Translations under genes and position numbers: made by a program | Assembly (NCBI RefSeq): GCF_025499425.1 | Contig: NZ_JAIMCB010000009.1 | Location: 1 to 64,000 of the forward strand | Reading direction: 5' to 3' | DNA: 64,000 nucleotides | Source: Acidiferrimicrobium sp. IK | GTDB taxonomy: Bacteria; Actinomycetota; Acidimicrobiia; Acidimicrobiales; Palsa-688 | Shown here: positions 36,678 through 44,966 of the stretch, one piece after another | Layout of the letters: every line of letters starts with the position of its first letter | How positions within the stretch are numbered: position 1 is the stretch's first letter | Notes under the pieces: generated by a model | What the model saw: only the letters and a program-made list of their open reading frames with translations | Database searches by the model: none | Told to the model about the DNA's origin: nothing

Positions 36678-36682
36678 GCGGT
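36678..36682. repeat. Right target-site duplication of Tn-B (GCGGT)
   Basis: Second copy of the 5-base sequence flanking Tn-B, immediately after its right terminal repeat (36651-36677). Confidence 0.9.
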
Positions 36683-37538
36683 TGAGGCGGTGTCGGACGG
36701 TCTTGCCCGAAGACGCCTCGACGGGCGCGGCGCCGCAGAGCATGGCGAACGCCGCTTCGGATCGGAGACGGTCGGGGTTGTCACCGGCGGCGACGAGCAG
36801 CGCGCCGGCGGTGTCGGGCCCGACGCCGAAGGTCTCGACCAGCTTGGGGGCGGCTTCGGCGGTGAGCTCGGCGAGCTGCCCGTCGAGGGTGCTGATCTCG
36901 GTGTCGAGGGCCTGGTAGCGGCCGGCCAGGGCCCGCAGGGCGGTCTTGTTCGCCGCTGTGGTCGTCGCTTCACGGCCGGAGCGCAGGCGGGCGGCGGTGG
37001 CGACCAGGGCAGCGGTCGACAGGCCGCGTAGCTGGTCCCGTAGCTCGACGGGTGCGGTGACCACGAGCGACTTGAGGGCGTTGAGAGCCTGGGTACGGGC
37101 CTTCATGGCGGTGGCCCGGGCGACGCGCAGTACCCGGATCATCTCGACGAGGTCGTCGCCGGACTTGGGGGTCCCGGTCGCCTCGCCCGAGATGACCGCC
37201 CGGGCCGCGGCCTCGGCGTCGGCCGGATCGGACTTGCCGTTGCGCCGCCGGGTCTGACGGTTCGGGCGGACGACCTCGATGACGTGGTGGTCCGCCGCTC
37301 GTAGGTGCCGGGCCAGCCCAGCCCCGTACGAGCCGGTCCCCTCCACCCCGAACGCCTCGACCGGCCCGGCCGTCTCCGCCCAGGCCACTAGCTTGGCGTA
37401 GCCAGCCGTGGTCGTGGGAATCGTGGTCGAGTCGATCCGGCGTCCGAGGCCGTCGAGGGCCACCGCCACGTGAAGGTCCTTGTGGGTGTCGACGCCGATG
37501 ACCACACGGGTAGGGCCGATCTGCGCGATGTTGGTCAT
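36683..37538 (-). pseudogene. IS110 transposase, N-terminal fragment
   Basis: Begins MTNIAQIGPTRVVIGVDTHKDL after an AAGGAG site; the first DEDD acidic residue is in GVDTHKD, others in VEGTGSYG and SDPADAEAAARAV. The C-terminal Tnp_20 domain region AGDNPDRLRSEAAFAMLCGAAP leads to SGKTVRHRLNR, where Tn-B interrupts. The remainder is at 33366-33577. Confidence 0.88.
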
Positions 37539-37820
37539 GCCATCTCCTTGCTCTGATGGGTGGTGATGGCGAGCCCGGCTGGACGGGCGGACAGCACTGT
37601 GAGGGGGCCTCAGGCCAGGCTCCTATCAGGTCACTGCCCGTTCGGTCGGGTGCGCCGGCGGCGGCCCGGCCACCAGGTCGACAGGTCAAAGTCCAGGCAT
37701 CAAGCCAGTGGAATGCGAGGGTCAGACCTGGCGCCGGGGCCGCCACCGGGCGATCGTGGTCGAGGGGACCTGTAGTGGTGGTGGATGCCCGTCGCCCACT
37801 ACGACTCCGCTCTGTCGCTG
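37539..37820 (-). ncRNA. Candidate IS110 bridge RNA region
   Basis: In IS110 elements the noncoding end upstream of the recombinase gene is transcribed into a structured bridge RNA that pairs with donor and target DNA. This stretch upstream of the transposase ATG has no convincing ORF and several short GC-rich self-complementary segments. I have not folded it; the assignment rests on position and family knowledge. Confidence 0.3.
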
Positions 37821-38129
37821 TCATGGCTCACCGCCGGCCGGGCGCGACCCACCAATCACGTAGGCGATGTGATCAGCCAGCCGTTCTGCCGAGCCCTGCG
37901 ACAGCCCGACGGTCACGATCGCGCTCGCCCCGGGCCGCCGGAGCCGGACCATGAACACCCGGTCCGGGGGGCGACCCCACGAGCTGGCCGACCCGCGGTC
38001 GACCTCCACGATCAACTGCGCGGCAGATGCGCAGACAGTCCCACATTCGGTTGCAGCCGGAGCCGACAGGTCAGATACAGGGCACGGAGCCGGTGGATAC
38101 GAGGGGTCAAGCTCCGACTGCAACCTCAT
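37821..38129 (-). CDS. Possible passenger ORF within the IS110 unit
   Basis: About 102 codons, with a coding-like C-terminal half (IVEVDRGSASSWGRP, DRVFMVRLRRPGASAIVTVG, AERLADHIAYVIGG). The only ATG (38129) is in the flanking ATPase gene; a TTG at 38123 or an internal GTG may be the real start. I do not recognise it. It is unusual for an IS110 leader to be long enough to hold such a frame. Confidence 0.35.
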   Translation of the reverse strand: MRLQSELDPSYPPAPCPVSDLSAPAATECGTVCASAAQLIVEVDRGSASSWGRPPDRVFMVRLRRPGASAIVTVGLSQGSAERLADHIAYVIGGSRPAGGEP

Positions 38130-38460
38130 GGAAGAGATCATCACAGTGGAACCGGGGGGCAGCCCCGAGCGCCGAGACGATCGTGACATACAGGCCGCGT
38201 GTCCCGAAGGCGGGGTTGGCGACATAGACGACTAGGTGCGCGGCCGGGTCGAGGGCGGCGACCGCTGCGCGCACTGCGGCGGTCTTGCCGGCGCCGACGT
38301 CGCCGGTGATCACGCCGAGGGCTGACTCTCCGACACAGAAGTTGATCCGGGCGACGGCTTCGGCGTGGGCTGGTCGGGCGTAGAGGTCCTTGGCCGGGAT
38401 GGTCTTGGAGAACGGGGTGCGTCTGAAGCCGAAGTGGGTGACCCACGGAGCCCGGCTCAC
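38122..38460 (-). pseudogene. ExeA-type ATPase of Tn-A, N-terminal fragment
   Basis: FGFRRTPFSKTIPA, Walker A GDVGAGKT and YVANPAFGTRGLYVTIVSALGAAPRFH (part) match the first 110 residues of the Tn-B ATPase. The gene is cut after LFHEV by the IS110 unit. The ATG overlaps the transposase stop (ATGA), as in Tn-B. Confidence 0.85.
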
Positions 38461-39846
38461 GACGCCGTTCCGGTGTCGAACAGGCCGAGCTGATCGCCGT
38501 CGCCGTTCAGGCCGCCGTCGCCGGGGCCGGCGACGTCACGGAAGGAGATCGGAGTTGAGGTGACCGCCTCGTGTGCTGCTTGGACCATGCCCAGGTAGTC
38601 GACGCCGGTAGCGGGTGCGGGAGCCCGGGCCGCTTGGGGCACGGCTGGGTGCACGTGGCGGCCGAGCACGAAAGGGATGGCGACCCCGGCGGGGCGCCCG
38701 TCGATGATCACGTCGAGGCGGGTGAGGTCCTCAGGGTCATAACGCAGCTCGACTCGACGGCCGACGAGGGCAGGGTCGACGGTGTAGCGGTTTCCTGCGA
38801 GCGACACCGTCGCCGTGGCGGTCACTTTGCGGATCGCCGACCATCTGAACGCGTCAGCCATCACGGAACGCTCCGCGGCCCGCGGCGCCCCTCCGGCTGA
38901 GAACCGGTCGAGGGGGCTCTGGCCGGTCTCGGCGTGGACCCGGGTGTTGGCGACCTGCTCGGCCCAGGCCATGAACGTGTCGTTGAGCTCGTCAAGGCTG
39001 GCGATCCCTCTCGCCTCGGCCTCGGTCAAGAACCGGTCACGGATGTAGCGGTTCAGTCGTTCCTGTTTTCCCCGGCCTTGAGGCGAATACGGTCGACTGT
39101 GGATCAGGCGCACGCCGAGCACCGCGCATGTCCGTTCCAAGGCGGCGTTAGCGAACGGGGCCCCGTTATCGGCGTAGAGGGCCTCGGGCAGTCCCCTTCG
39201 TTCGATGGCGGCTCGGAGCACGTCTTGGCCGGCCCGGGTGTTCTCCTCGTTGACCCAGCGGCCATGGACCAACAGCCGGGAGTGGTCATCGACGATCAGA
39301 AACAGTCGGGCCCTGCGCGAGCCGGCGGCTCGGGGATGGGGGACGAACGGACCGACGAGGACGTCGGTGATCCACCTCTCGTTGGGCCGTGACGCCTCGT
39401 AGCGCCCGAACGCCCGAGGAGTGGCCCCCAAAGCGGCACGCGACAGCCCCCGGGCTCGCAGGTGGGCGGACACGGTGCGCTCCGCTATCCGCACCCCGTG
39501 GCGGCGCGACACGATCTCGGCGATCTGGGCGGCGGAACGCGCGGGCAGCTCGGCGCGCAGGGCGCACCGCCTCGTCGATCAGGGCGGCGTTGGCTCGCAC
39601 CGCCCCGGCATCTGAACGTGTCACCGGCCGCAGACCGACCAGGCCACGGGCCCGATAGGCACGGATCCAACGATCCAGCGTCCCACGGGAGTAGCAGCGA
39701 GTGCCGCCATCGGGATGGGGGTGGGCGAGACGGGCGATGTCGCGCACCAACGCCCCCCCCCGCTCGGCGGGGCTGACCCGGTCGCTCACCGCCTCGGCGA
39801 TCAGGGCGTAGCGGTGTAATGCGACGGCTTCGTCGTGGTCGTTCAT
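38457..39846 (-). pseudogene. DDE transposase of Tn-A, frameshifted
   Basis: Starts with MNDHDEAVALHRYAL at the ATG 39846 after GAGGAG. The frame carrying the N-terminal helix-turn-helix (YSRGTLDRWIRAYRARGLVGL, part) changes near 39560 to the frame carrying AELPARSAAQIAEIVSRRHG and the catalytic core (D in RWITDVLVGP, D in YADNGAPF, E in QGRGKQERL). One extra C in the run CGCCC at about 39560-39562 accounts for the shift. Either a pseudogene, a programmed shift or an assembly error. Confidence 0.78.
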
Positions 39847-40502
39847 GGTCCCATCTCCTCGCTGCCGGGGAGCGTCCCCGGCACCGGAGCAAGCAGACCG
39901 CGCCCGCCGAGGCCGGTCCACGGTGGGATCGTGTTGGGCGACAGCGCCGCCCCGCCGCACACGACCGCCCAGTTCCGCCACGCCGGGCCGGCCCGAGCCC
40001 CGAGGACACCTCGGGCCGCGCACCAAAGCGCCCCGACCGCCTCAACGCTCGCCCGCTGCGCGTCTGGCGATAACCGGGGGGCCACCCCGCCGAGGCTCAC
40101 CACGACCGCTGTCACCCCCGCCACCAGCATCGCCGCACGGTCCCGGTGACGCCGTCGCCAGCCCCGCACGCTGCTTTCAGGCACGTCGATCGCCCTCGCT
40201 ACCGTCGCGTCAGAATCGCCCGACACCCCAGCTGCCAGCGCCGGCCCGATCACCTCGATCCCGTCCAGGCGGCCGAGCAGGCAAAACGCCGGGACCAGGG
40301 CGTGGCTCGTGACACAGGCCCGACAACGCATGCGGGCGAACCACACCCGGACTGCAACCCCAACACGCACGAAACGCCAGTAGCCGCCCCAGCGCTGCAT
40401 CGGCCCATCGCAGCCCGGGCACGCCGGCCGGGGAACCGCGACCGACACGCCAGCCGCGGCATACGCATCGACATCGAGCAGGCAGGGCCATACGATGGCC
40501 AC
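39843..40502 (-). CDS. DUF6431-like zinc-ribbon/HTH protein of Tn-A
   Basis: A 219-residue homologue of the Tn-B protein at 33761. The zinc ribbon is CPGCDGPM and CRACVTSH; the HTH region is SDATVARAIDVPESSVRGWRRRH; the C-terminal part contains NWAVVCGGAALSPNTIPPW. The GTG at 40502 is chosen because the conserved inverted repeat ends 18 bases upstream, as in Tn-B, and GAGGCGG precedes it. Its stop overlaps the transposase ATG. Confidence 0.7.
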   Translation of the reverse strand: MAIVWPCLLDVDAYAAAGVSVAVPRPACPGCDGPMQRWGGYWRFVRVGVAVRVWFARMRCRACVTSHALVPAFCLLGRLDGIEVIGPALAAGVSGDSDATVARAIDVPESSVRGWRRRHRDRAAMLVAGVTAVVVSLGGVAPRLSPDAQRASVEAVGALWCAARGVLGARAGPAWRNWAVVCGGAALSPNTIPPWTGLGGRGLLAPVPGTLPGSEEMGP

Positions 40503-40519
40503 AGGCGAACACCGCCTCT

Positions 40520-40563
40520 GGACCCCGCCCTCGACCAGTGCCAACTCGACAGGGGCGGGGTCC
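40520..40563. repeat. Inverted repeat upstream of the DUF6431 gene in Tn-A
   Basis: GGACCCCGCCC (40520-40530) and GGGCGGGGTCC (40553-40563) with a 22-base spacer, 18 bases before the gene start. Same design as in Tn-B (13-base arms, 22-base spacer, 21 bases before the start), with different arm sequence apart from a shared GGACCC core. Confidence 0.72.
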
Positions 40564-40641
40564 TTCGCGTGGAAAGGACCGCCAATCCTGCCCCACCATC
40601 CCCACGCCATGCACGAAGAACCCCGCCAAAGCCAGGCTCCC

Positions 40642-40668
40642 GGTGCTCAACCAGTCATGCGCTCAACA
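40642..40668. repeat. Outer terminal repeat of Tn-A
   Basis: Read on the minus strand from 40668 it is TGTTGAGCGCATGACTGGTT, differing from the Tn-B left end at only a few positions. A further 14-base identity (TGGCGTGGGGATGG) lies inside both ends. The target duplication of Tn-A would be AGGCC (40669-40673), but the partner end is gone. Confidence 0.75.
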
Positions 40669-41006
40669 AGGCCTCGGCTCATGGCATCGCTATCGGTGGC
40701 GTAGCGGTCCAGCTGTCAGCAGCTAACGGGCCCAGCCCTCCCATACGGGCGTCGTTGGTTGGCGCTCCGATTGCCCCTAGTGGAGGGTTCCGGCGAGTCC
40801 AGCAGAACCCCTCGTGGCCGGTCGTTCTCTTCGGGCGAGAAGCAGTCCGTCTGCCTCGAGTGGGCCCGGCACTCCCTCACGCTTACGGGGCCCGGGGGGT
40901 GGCAGCGTCGCTCTACCCCGCACGGCGCCCGCCGCCTGCAACAGCGGCCGTCCGACGACTACTATCCTCTTTAGGAGATGAGCTGGTCCTATAGGAGGTG
41001 GTAGGC
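40669..41006. other. Intergenic DNA between Tn-A and the copper/thiol operon
   Basis: About 340 bases with no convincing gene. The last 50 bases hold the operator-like palindrome at 40960 and an AGGAGG ribosome binding site for the gene at 41007. Confidence 0.4.
40960..40976. promoter_or_regulatory. Candidate BlaI/CopY box upstream of the ccdA-like operon
   Basis: TACTA-N7-TAGGA, one mismatch from TACTA-N7-TAGTA. It is 30 bases before the GTG at 41007, so it would overlap the promoter of the seven-gene operon running to about 47 kb. Confidence 0.55.
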
Positions 41007-42005
41007 GTGCACGGTGTGTTGATGGGTACCGCCCTGCTGGCGGCGTTCGTCGGCGGCGTGGTGGCCTTGTTGGCGCCGTGTTGCGTGTCGGTGATGCTGC
41101 CTGCCTACCTGGCCACGGGGTTCCGACGCCGGGGCGGGATCGTGGCCGCAACGGTGGTGTTCGGGGCGGGGGTGGCGACGGTGATCGTGCCCATCGGTTT
41201 GGGCGCGTCGGCGTTGACCGCGCTGGTGTCGGGCCATCACATGGCGGTGTTCTTGGCGGGAGGGTTGGCGATGACCGTCGGGGGGGTGGCGGTGCTGGCC
41301 GGCTGGAAGCCCAAGCTCCCGATGCTGATGGGCCGGGCTCCCGGTCACGGTCAGCGCGGCGTGGTGGCGATGTACGGGCTGGGGGTGTTCTCGGGGGCGG
41401 CGAGCTCGTGCTGCGCCCCGGTGTTGGCGGGGGTGGCGGTGCTGTCGGGGGCGGCGGGATCGTTCCTGCCGGCGTTGGCGGTGTCGTTGACATACGTGGC
41501 GGGGATGGTGGCGCCTCTGGCGGTCCTGGCGGTGATCTGGGATCGGCGGGACTGGGCCGGCCGGGTGTTGCACGCCCGGCAGGTGACATTTGGGGTGGGC
41601 AGCCGGCGGTGGCGGCTGCCGTTGGGGTCGTTGCTGTCGGGTGTGGTGCTGGTGGGAATGGGGGCGTTGACGGTGGTGGTGGCGTTCACCGGTCCTGGTA
41701 TGGGTTCAGGCGGTTGGCGTGAACGAGCGGCGGCTGATCTAGCCCATTGGGCGGCGGTGGTGACCAAGGATTTGTCGTGGATGCCGGGGTGGGCTACGGC
41801 AGCGCTGCTGGTCTTGGCAGTCCTGGGCGTGGTGCGCCATGTCCGCCGGCATGGTGCGCCTGACGCGGTTGTCGACGGGGACCAACGGGCCGCGGACGTC
41901 GAGGCGGCATACGGCCCCTGCGTGGGCGAGGCACCCCCCGAAGCGGCCGTGACGGCCGAGGTACCAGTCGAAGGGTCTATCCAGGTGAGGAGTGGCGTCG
42001 AATGA
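41007..42005 (+). CDS. CcdA/DsbD-like membrane protein, copy 2 (divergent)
   Basis: A 332-residue, six- to seven-helix protein of the CcdA/DsbD superfamily. Cysteines appear in LLAPCCVSVMLPAYLA (helix 1) and AASSCCAPVLAGVAVL (helix 4), both doubled to CC, unlike the single Cys of the CcdA at 28982. The GTG at 41007 has AGGAGG 8 bases upstream. Its last bases overlap the next gene (ATGA). It heads the operon thiol peroxidase, glutaredoxin, CopC-CopD, TlpA, CcmH, methyltransferase. Confidence 0.85.
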   Translation: MHGVLMGTALLAAFVGGVVALLAPCCVSVMLPAYLATGFRRRGGIVAATVVFGAGVATVIVPIGLGASALTALVSGHHMAVFLAGGLAMTVGGVAVLAGWKPKLPMLMGRAPGHGQRGVVAMYGLGVFSGAASSCCAPVLAGVAVLSGAAGSFLPALAVSLTYVAGMVAPLAVLAVIWDRRDWAGRVLHARQVTFGVGSRRWRLPLGSLLSGVVLVGMGALTVVVAFTGPGMGSGGWRERAAADLAHWAAVVTKDLSWMPGWATAALLVLAVLGVVRHVRRHGAPDAVVDGDQRAADVEAAYGPCVGEAPPEAAVTAEVPVEGSIQVRSGVE

Positions 42006-42715
42006 GCAATCGAACGGCGAAGAGGCCGCGGCCGAGATCGGCACCGTCCCGCAGCGCCCGGGAGCGGGCACGTCAACCGCCGGTCGGTCGGCGCCGCTCA
42101 CCAGACCCACGGCGGCGGATGAGCTGGATGGTATGGGCGGCAGCCGCCGCCGCGGTAGTCGCGGTGCTATTCGTGGTGTTCAGCCGGGCGTCGTCGTCAT
42201 CGACGGCGGCCGCGGATACCTACTCGGTCGGCCAACCCGGCCCCGGCCAGCCTGCCCCGGGGTTCACGTTGCCGGCGACGACAGGGGGGACGGTGAGTCT
42301 GTCGCAGTTCCGGGGTCGCACGGTGCTGTTGTACTTCCAAGAGGGCATCACCTGCCAGGCGTGCTGGGATCAGCTGGTGGCCTTGGACCACTCGACTGCC
42401 GCGCTGCGTTCGGCCGGGGTGGACCAGGTGGTGACGATCACCACCGACCCGGTGGACCTGCTAGCCCAGAAGGTCCGCGACGAGAAGATCAACACCCCCG
42501 TGCTCTCGGACAAAACCGTGGGGGTCTCGCATGTGTATCACGCCAACAGCTACGGGATGATGGGGACCAGCCGGGACGGACACAGCTTCGTACTGGTCGG
42601 CCCGACCGGCACGATCCGCTGGAGGGCCGACTACGGCGGCGCCCCGAAGTACACCATGTACGTCGCCGTCCCCACCCTGTTGCGTCAACTCCGAGCCGGG
42701 GAGATCCCGGGGTGA
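42002..42715 (+). CDS. Membrane-anchored AhpC/TSA-type thioredoxin-fold protein
   Basis: A 237-residue protein: basic disordered N-terminus, one membrane anchor (about 43-60), and a peroxiredoxin/TlpA-like fold (GQPAPGFTLPATTGGTVSLSQFRG, part) with the redox motif EGITCQACWDQL (C118, C121). The CxxC replaces the TxxC of classical peroxiredoxins. It ends with YVAVPTLLRQL. Coupled to both neighbours by overlapping starts, it is probably a client or partner of the CcdA-like protein. Confidence 0.8.
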   Translation: MSNRTAKRPRPRSAPSRSARERARQPPVGRRRSPDPRRRMSWMVWAAAAAAVVAVLFVVFSRASSSSTAAADTYSVGQPGPGQPAPGFTLPATTGGTVSLSQFRGRTVLLYFQEGITCQACWDQLVALDHSTAALRSAGVDQVVTITTDPVDLLAQKVRDEKINTPVLSDKTVGVSHVYHANSYGMMGTSRDGHSFVLVGPTGTIRWRADYGGAPKYTMYVAVPTLLRQLRAGEIPG

Positions 42716-42981
42716 GCGACGTGACCCTGTTGACCCAGGCCGATTGCGCCTGGTGCGACCGGGCCAAAGCGGTGCTGGGCCGTCTGAGCGCCGAAATGGG
42801 CTTCACAGTGCGTGAGCTCGACGTGAACGGCGACCAGGGCCGACGCCTGGCCGAGCAGCATCGTCTGGTGTTCGTTCCCGGTGTGGTCTGCGATGGTCAG
42901 CTGGTCGCCTACGGGCGCGTCTCGGAGCGGGCTTTGCGCCGCCGGCTTCCCCCGCTGGTCGTGGCCGCGGACCGCCGTTGA
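42712..42981 (+). CDS. Glutaredoxin-like protein
   Basis: An 89-residue thioredoxin-fold protein with CAWC (C12, C15), FTVRELDVNGDQG and the cis-proline region VFVPGVVCDGQLVAYGRVSE. No signal peptide, so cytoplasmic. The GTG overlaps the stop of the preceding gene, and its own stop overlaps the TTG of the CopC-CopD gene. Likely supplies reductant or handles copper-exposed thiols in the cytoplasm. Confidence 0.85.
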   Translation: MSDVTLLTQADCAWCDRAKAVLGRLSAEMGFTVRELDVNGDQGRRLAEQHRLVFVPGVVCDGQLVAYGRVSERALRRRLPPLVVAADRR

Positions 42982-44966
42982 GCCGGTGCAGGTCCCCCGG
43001 TACCGGAACCCGCCGAGCGGCCCGGCGGTGGCCGCAGCGGATAGCGGTCGGGGTGGGCGCTTGGCTGGTGGCGGTGGTGGTGTTGGGCACCGTCGGGGCC
43101 GGGGTGGCCTCGGCGCACGCGTTCCTGGTGGGCAGTGACCCGGCCCAGGGGTCCCGGCTGGCCCGGCCGCCGTCGACGATCACCCTGGCCTTCAGTGAGC
43201 GGGTGGTCACCTCGGCGACGACGGTGACGGTCCGCCTGGCCGGCAGCGGCCGGCGGGTGCCGGCCACCGTCGAGCAGGCGGGCGACACCGACACGGTCCG
43301 GGTGCGGCTCGGAGCGTCCCCGGACGGGATTTACGTGGTGTCCTGGCAGGACGTCTCGGCTGAGGACGGCCATGTGGCGTTCGGCGAATTTGCGTTCGCC
43401 GCCGGGGCGGTCTCAGGGACCGTACCGGCCACGGTACAAGCGGGGGCGTCACCGGACCCGGTTCGGGTGGCAGCCACGGTGCTGTTCCTCTTCGGCCTAT
43501 CCCTGGCCGCCGGCGGGGCGGTCACCGGGCTGGTGGTGGACCGTTCCATCACGGCCCGGTCGGCAGGGGTGAGGATCGGGTTGCTGGCCACCACCGCCGG
43601 CGCGGTGATGGCGTTCGTCGACAACGTCACCGGGCAACCCGCGGGACTGTCACACGTCGGGCTGCTGACCGGGATCGCCGCGCTGCTGGCTGCCACTGCG
43701 TCGTTCGCGGCGAGCGCGTTCCGACGGCTGATCCCGGTGCTGATCGGGCTGGTCGCCGCCGGGGTGGTGTGGGCCGCGGACGGACATCCAGCCCTGGTCG
43801 GTGGCACCCTCGGCCTGGTCGTCAACGCCGTTCATCTGGTGGTGGGGGCGGTGTGGGTGGGCACGCTCGGCTACCTGCTGGTGGGCCTGGTCCGCCACCG
43901 GGGAGACCGGAACCGGCTGTTGGGGATGGCCGGTCGTTACGCCCGGCTGGCGCTGCCACTGGTCATCGTGCTGGCCGGCGCCGGCGGCCTCTCCGCCTTG
44001 GAGGCGTTGCCGTCGTGGTCGTCGCTGTACTCGAGCGGGTACGGGCAGCTGATCCTGGTCAAGACCGGGCTGTTCGCCTTGGCGTTGGGGTTGGCCGGCT
44101 GGAGCCGCCGGCGCGGCATCGGCCGCCGGCAGGCCTCCACCCTGGCCCGGGCGGTCCCGGTCGAAGCCGGGGTGGTGGCGGTGATCCTGGTGGTCACCGC
44201 GGTCCTGGCCAACACCGGACCGCCGGTCAAAGCCCGACCGGTTGCCGCGCTGCTTGGCCCCGCCCCCCTGACAGGCCCGGTCACCCGGGCGGCCGGCCTG
44301 GCCGGTCAACTCAACGTCGCCGTGGCCGCCGGGTCCGGGCAGCTGCAGATCCAGGTCCTCGCCCCCAACCAGGCCAAGATCGCCGCCCGGGTCAACATCG
44401 ACGCCATCTACCCGAACGGCAAAGACATTGGGCTGTTCCCCCGGGCGTGCGGGAACGGGTGTTTCACCCAGACCCTGAACCTGCCCGGTGGGACCACCCA
44501 CCTGCACGTGACCGCCGCCGCCGCCGGCTGGACCGGCGGGACCTGGGTGGCCACCCTCAACTGGCCGCCCCCGGCGAACGACCCGGAGCTGCTGACCCGG
44601 TTGGTGGCCACCATGGACACGGTGCCCGCCGTCGCCGCCCGCGAGACGGTGACCAGCAACAGCACCACCCCGGCGTTCACCACTCTGATACCTCCGATGT
44701 CGGGGCGCTCGCTGATGGGCCTGGAGGTCTACGGCGGCGGCAGCGACCCCGGGGAGAGCGCCTCGTCGAGCTCGATCACTGACGTGGCCCCCCTCACCGT
44801 CGGCGGCCCCGGCCTGCAGGTGTACCTGCCGGGCACACCGGTGTGGGCGACGCTGTGGCTGGACAGTCACGGCCGGCTGGCTCGCGACCGGATCGTCGAC
44901 CTCGGACATGTCATCACCGACGCCTTCACCTATCCCAACCCCTCGAACTCACCGCCGCCCGGATGA
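42978..44966 (+). CDS. CopC-CopD fusion copper protein
   Basis: A 662-residue protein with a signal peptide ending near ASA-HAFL, whose new N-terminal His (H47) is the classic Cu(II) ligand of CopC; the CopC beta-barrel runs to about 150 with DISAEDGHVAFGEF-like VSAEDGHVAFGEF; then an eight-helix CopD domain to about 430 (LVVNAVHLVVGAVWVGTLGYLLVGL, part) and a C-terminal extracytoplasmic domain of about 230 residues. It binds periplasmic copper and may import it for cuproenzyme assembly. The TTG start overlaps the glutaredoxin stop. Confidence 0.9.
   Translation: MSRCRSPGTGTRRAARRWPQRIAVGVGAWLVAVVVLGTVGAGVASAHAFLVGSDPAQGSRLARPPSTITLAFSERVVTSATTVTVRLAGSGRRVPATVEQAGDTDTVRVRLGASPDGIYVVSWQDVSAEDGHVAFGEFAFAAGAVSGTVPATVQAGASPDPVRVAATVLFLFGLSLAAGGAVTGLVVDRSITARSAGVRIGLLATTAGAVMAFVDNVTGQPAGLSHVGLLTGIAALLAATASFAASAFRRLIPVLIGLVAAGVVWAADGHPALVGGTLGLVVNAVHLVVGAVWVGTLGYLLVGLVRHRGDRNRLLGMAGRYARLALPLVIVLAGAGGLSALEALPSWSSLYSSGYGQLILVKTGLFALALGLAGWSRRRGIGRRQASTLARAVPVEAGVVAVILVVTAVLANTGPPVKARPVAALLGPAPLTGPVTRAAGLAGQLNVAVAAGSGQLQIQVLAPNQAKIAARVNIDAIYPNGKDIGLFPRACGNGCFTQTLNLPGGTTHLHVTAAAAGWTGGTWVATLNWPPPANDPELLTRLVATMDTVPAVAARETVTSNSTTPAFTTLIPPMSGRSLMGLEVYGGGSDPGESASSSSITDVAPLTVGGPGLQVYLPGTPVWATLWLDSHGRLARDRIVDLGHVITDAFTYPNPSNSPPPG

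Larger units (their letters stand above)
33307..38127 (-). mobile_element. IS110-family element inserted in the Tn-A ATPase gene and carrying Tn-B
   Basis: The two ATPase gene halves meet at GAGGT on both sides (33302-33306 and 38123-38127); deleting one copy and all between restores FHEVMAQA in frame. This defines an insertion of about 1.7 kb after Tn-B and one copy of its 5-bp duplication are subtracted. It holds a DEDD transposase gene read on the minus strand, 59 bases of 3' flank and nearly 590 bases of 5' flank with a possible passenger ORF. IS110 elements lack terminal inverted repeats, as here. Confidence 0.7.
33001..40668 (-). mobile_element. Tn-A: DUF6431-DDE-ExeA transposon remnant, twice interrupted
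   Basis: Gene order on the minus strand is DUF6431 protein, DDE transposase, ExeA-type ATPase, as in Tn-B. Its outer end at 40642-40668 matches the Tn-B left terminal repeat (TGTTGAGCG-ATGACTGG-TGAG). The other end is lost to the IS256 insertion at about 33000. IS110 splits the ATPase gene and the transposase carries a frameshift, so Tn-A is inactive. Confidence 0.75.

Noticed and set aside
43650-44909. Minus-strand frame opposite CopC-CopD
   Set aside because: Low-complexity Q/G/H-rich product and antisense to a well-supported gene.
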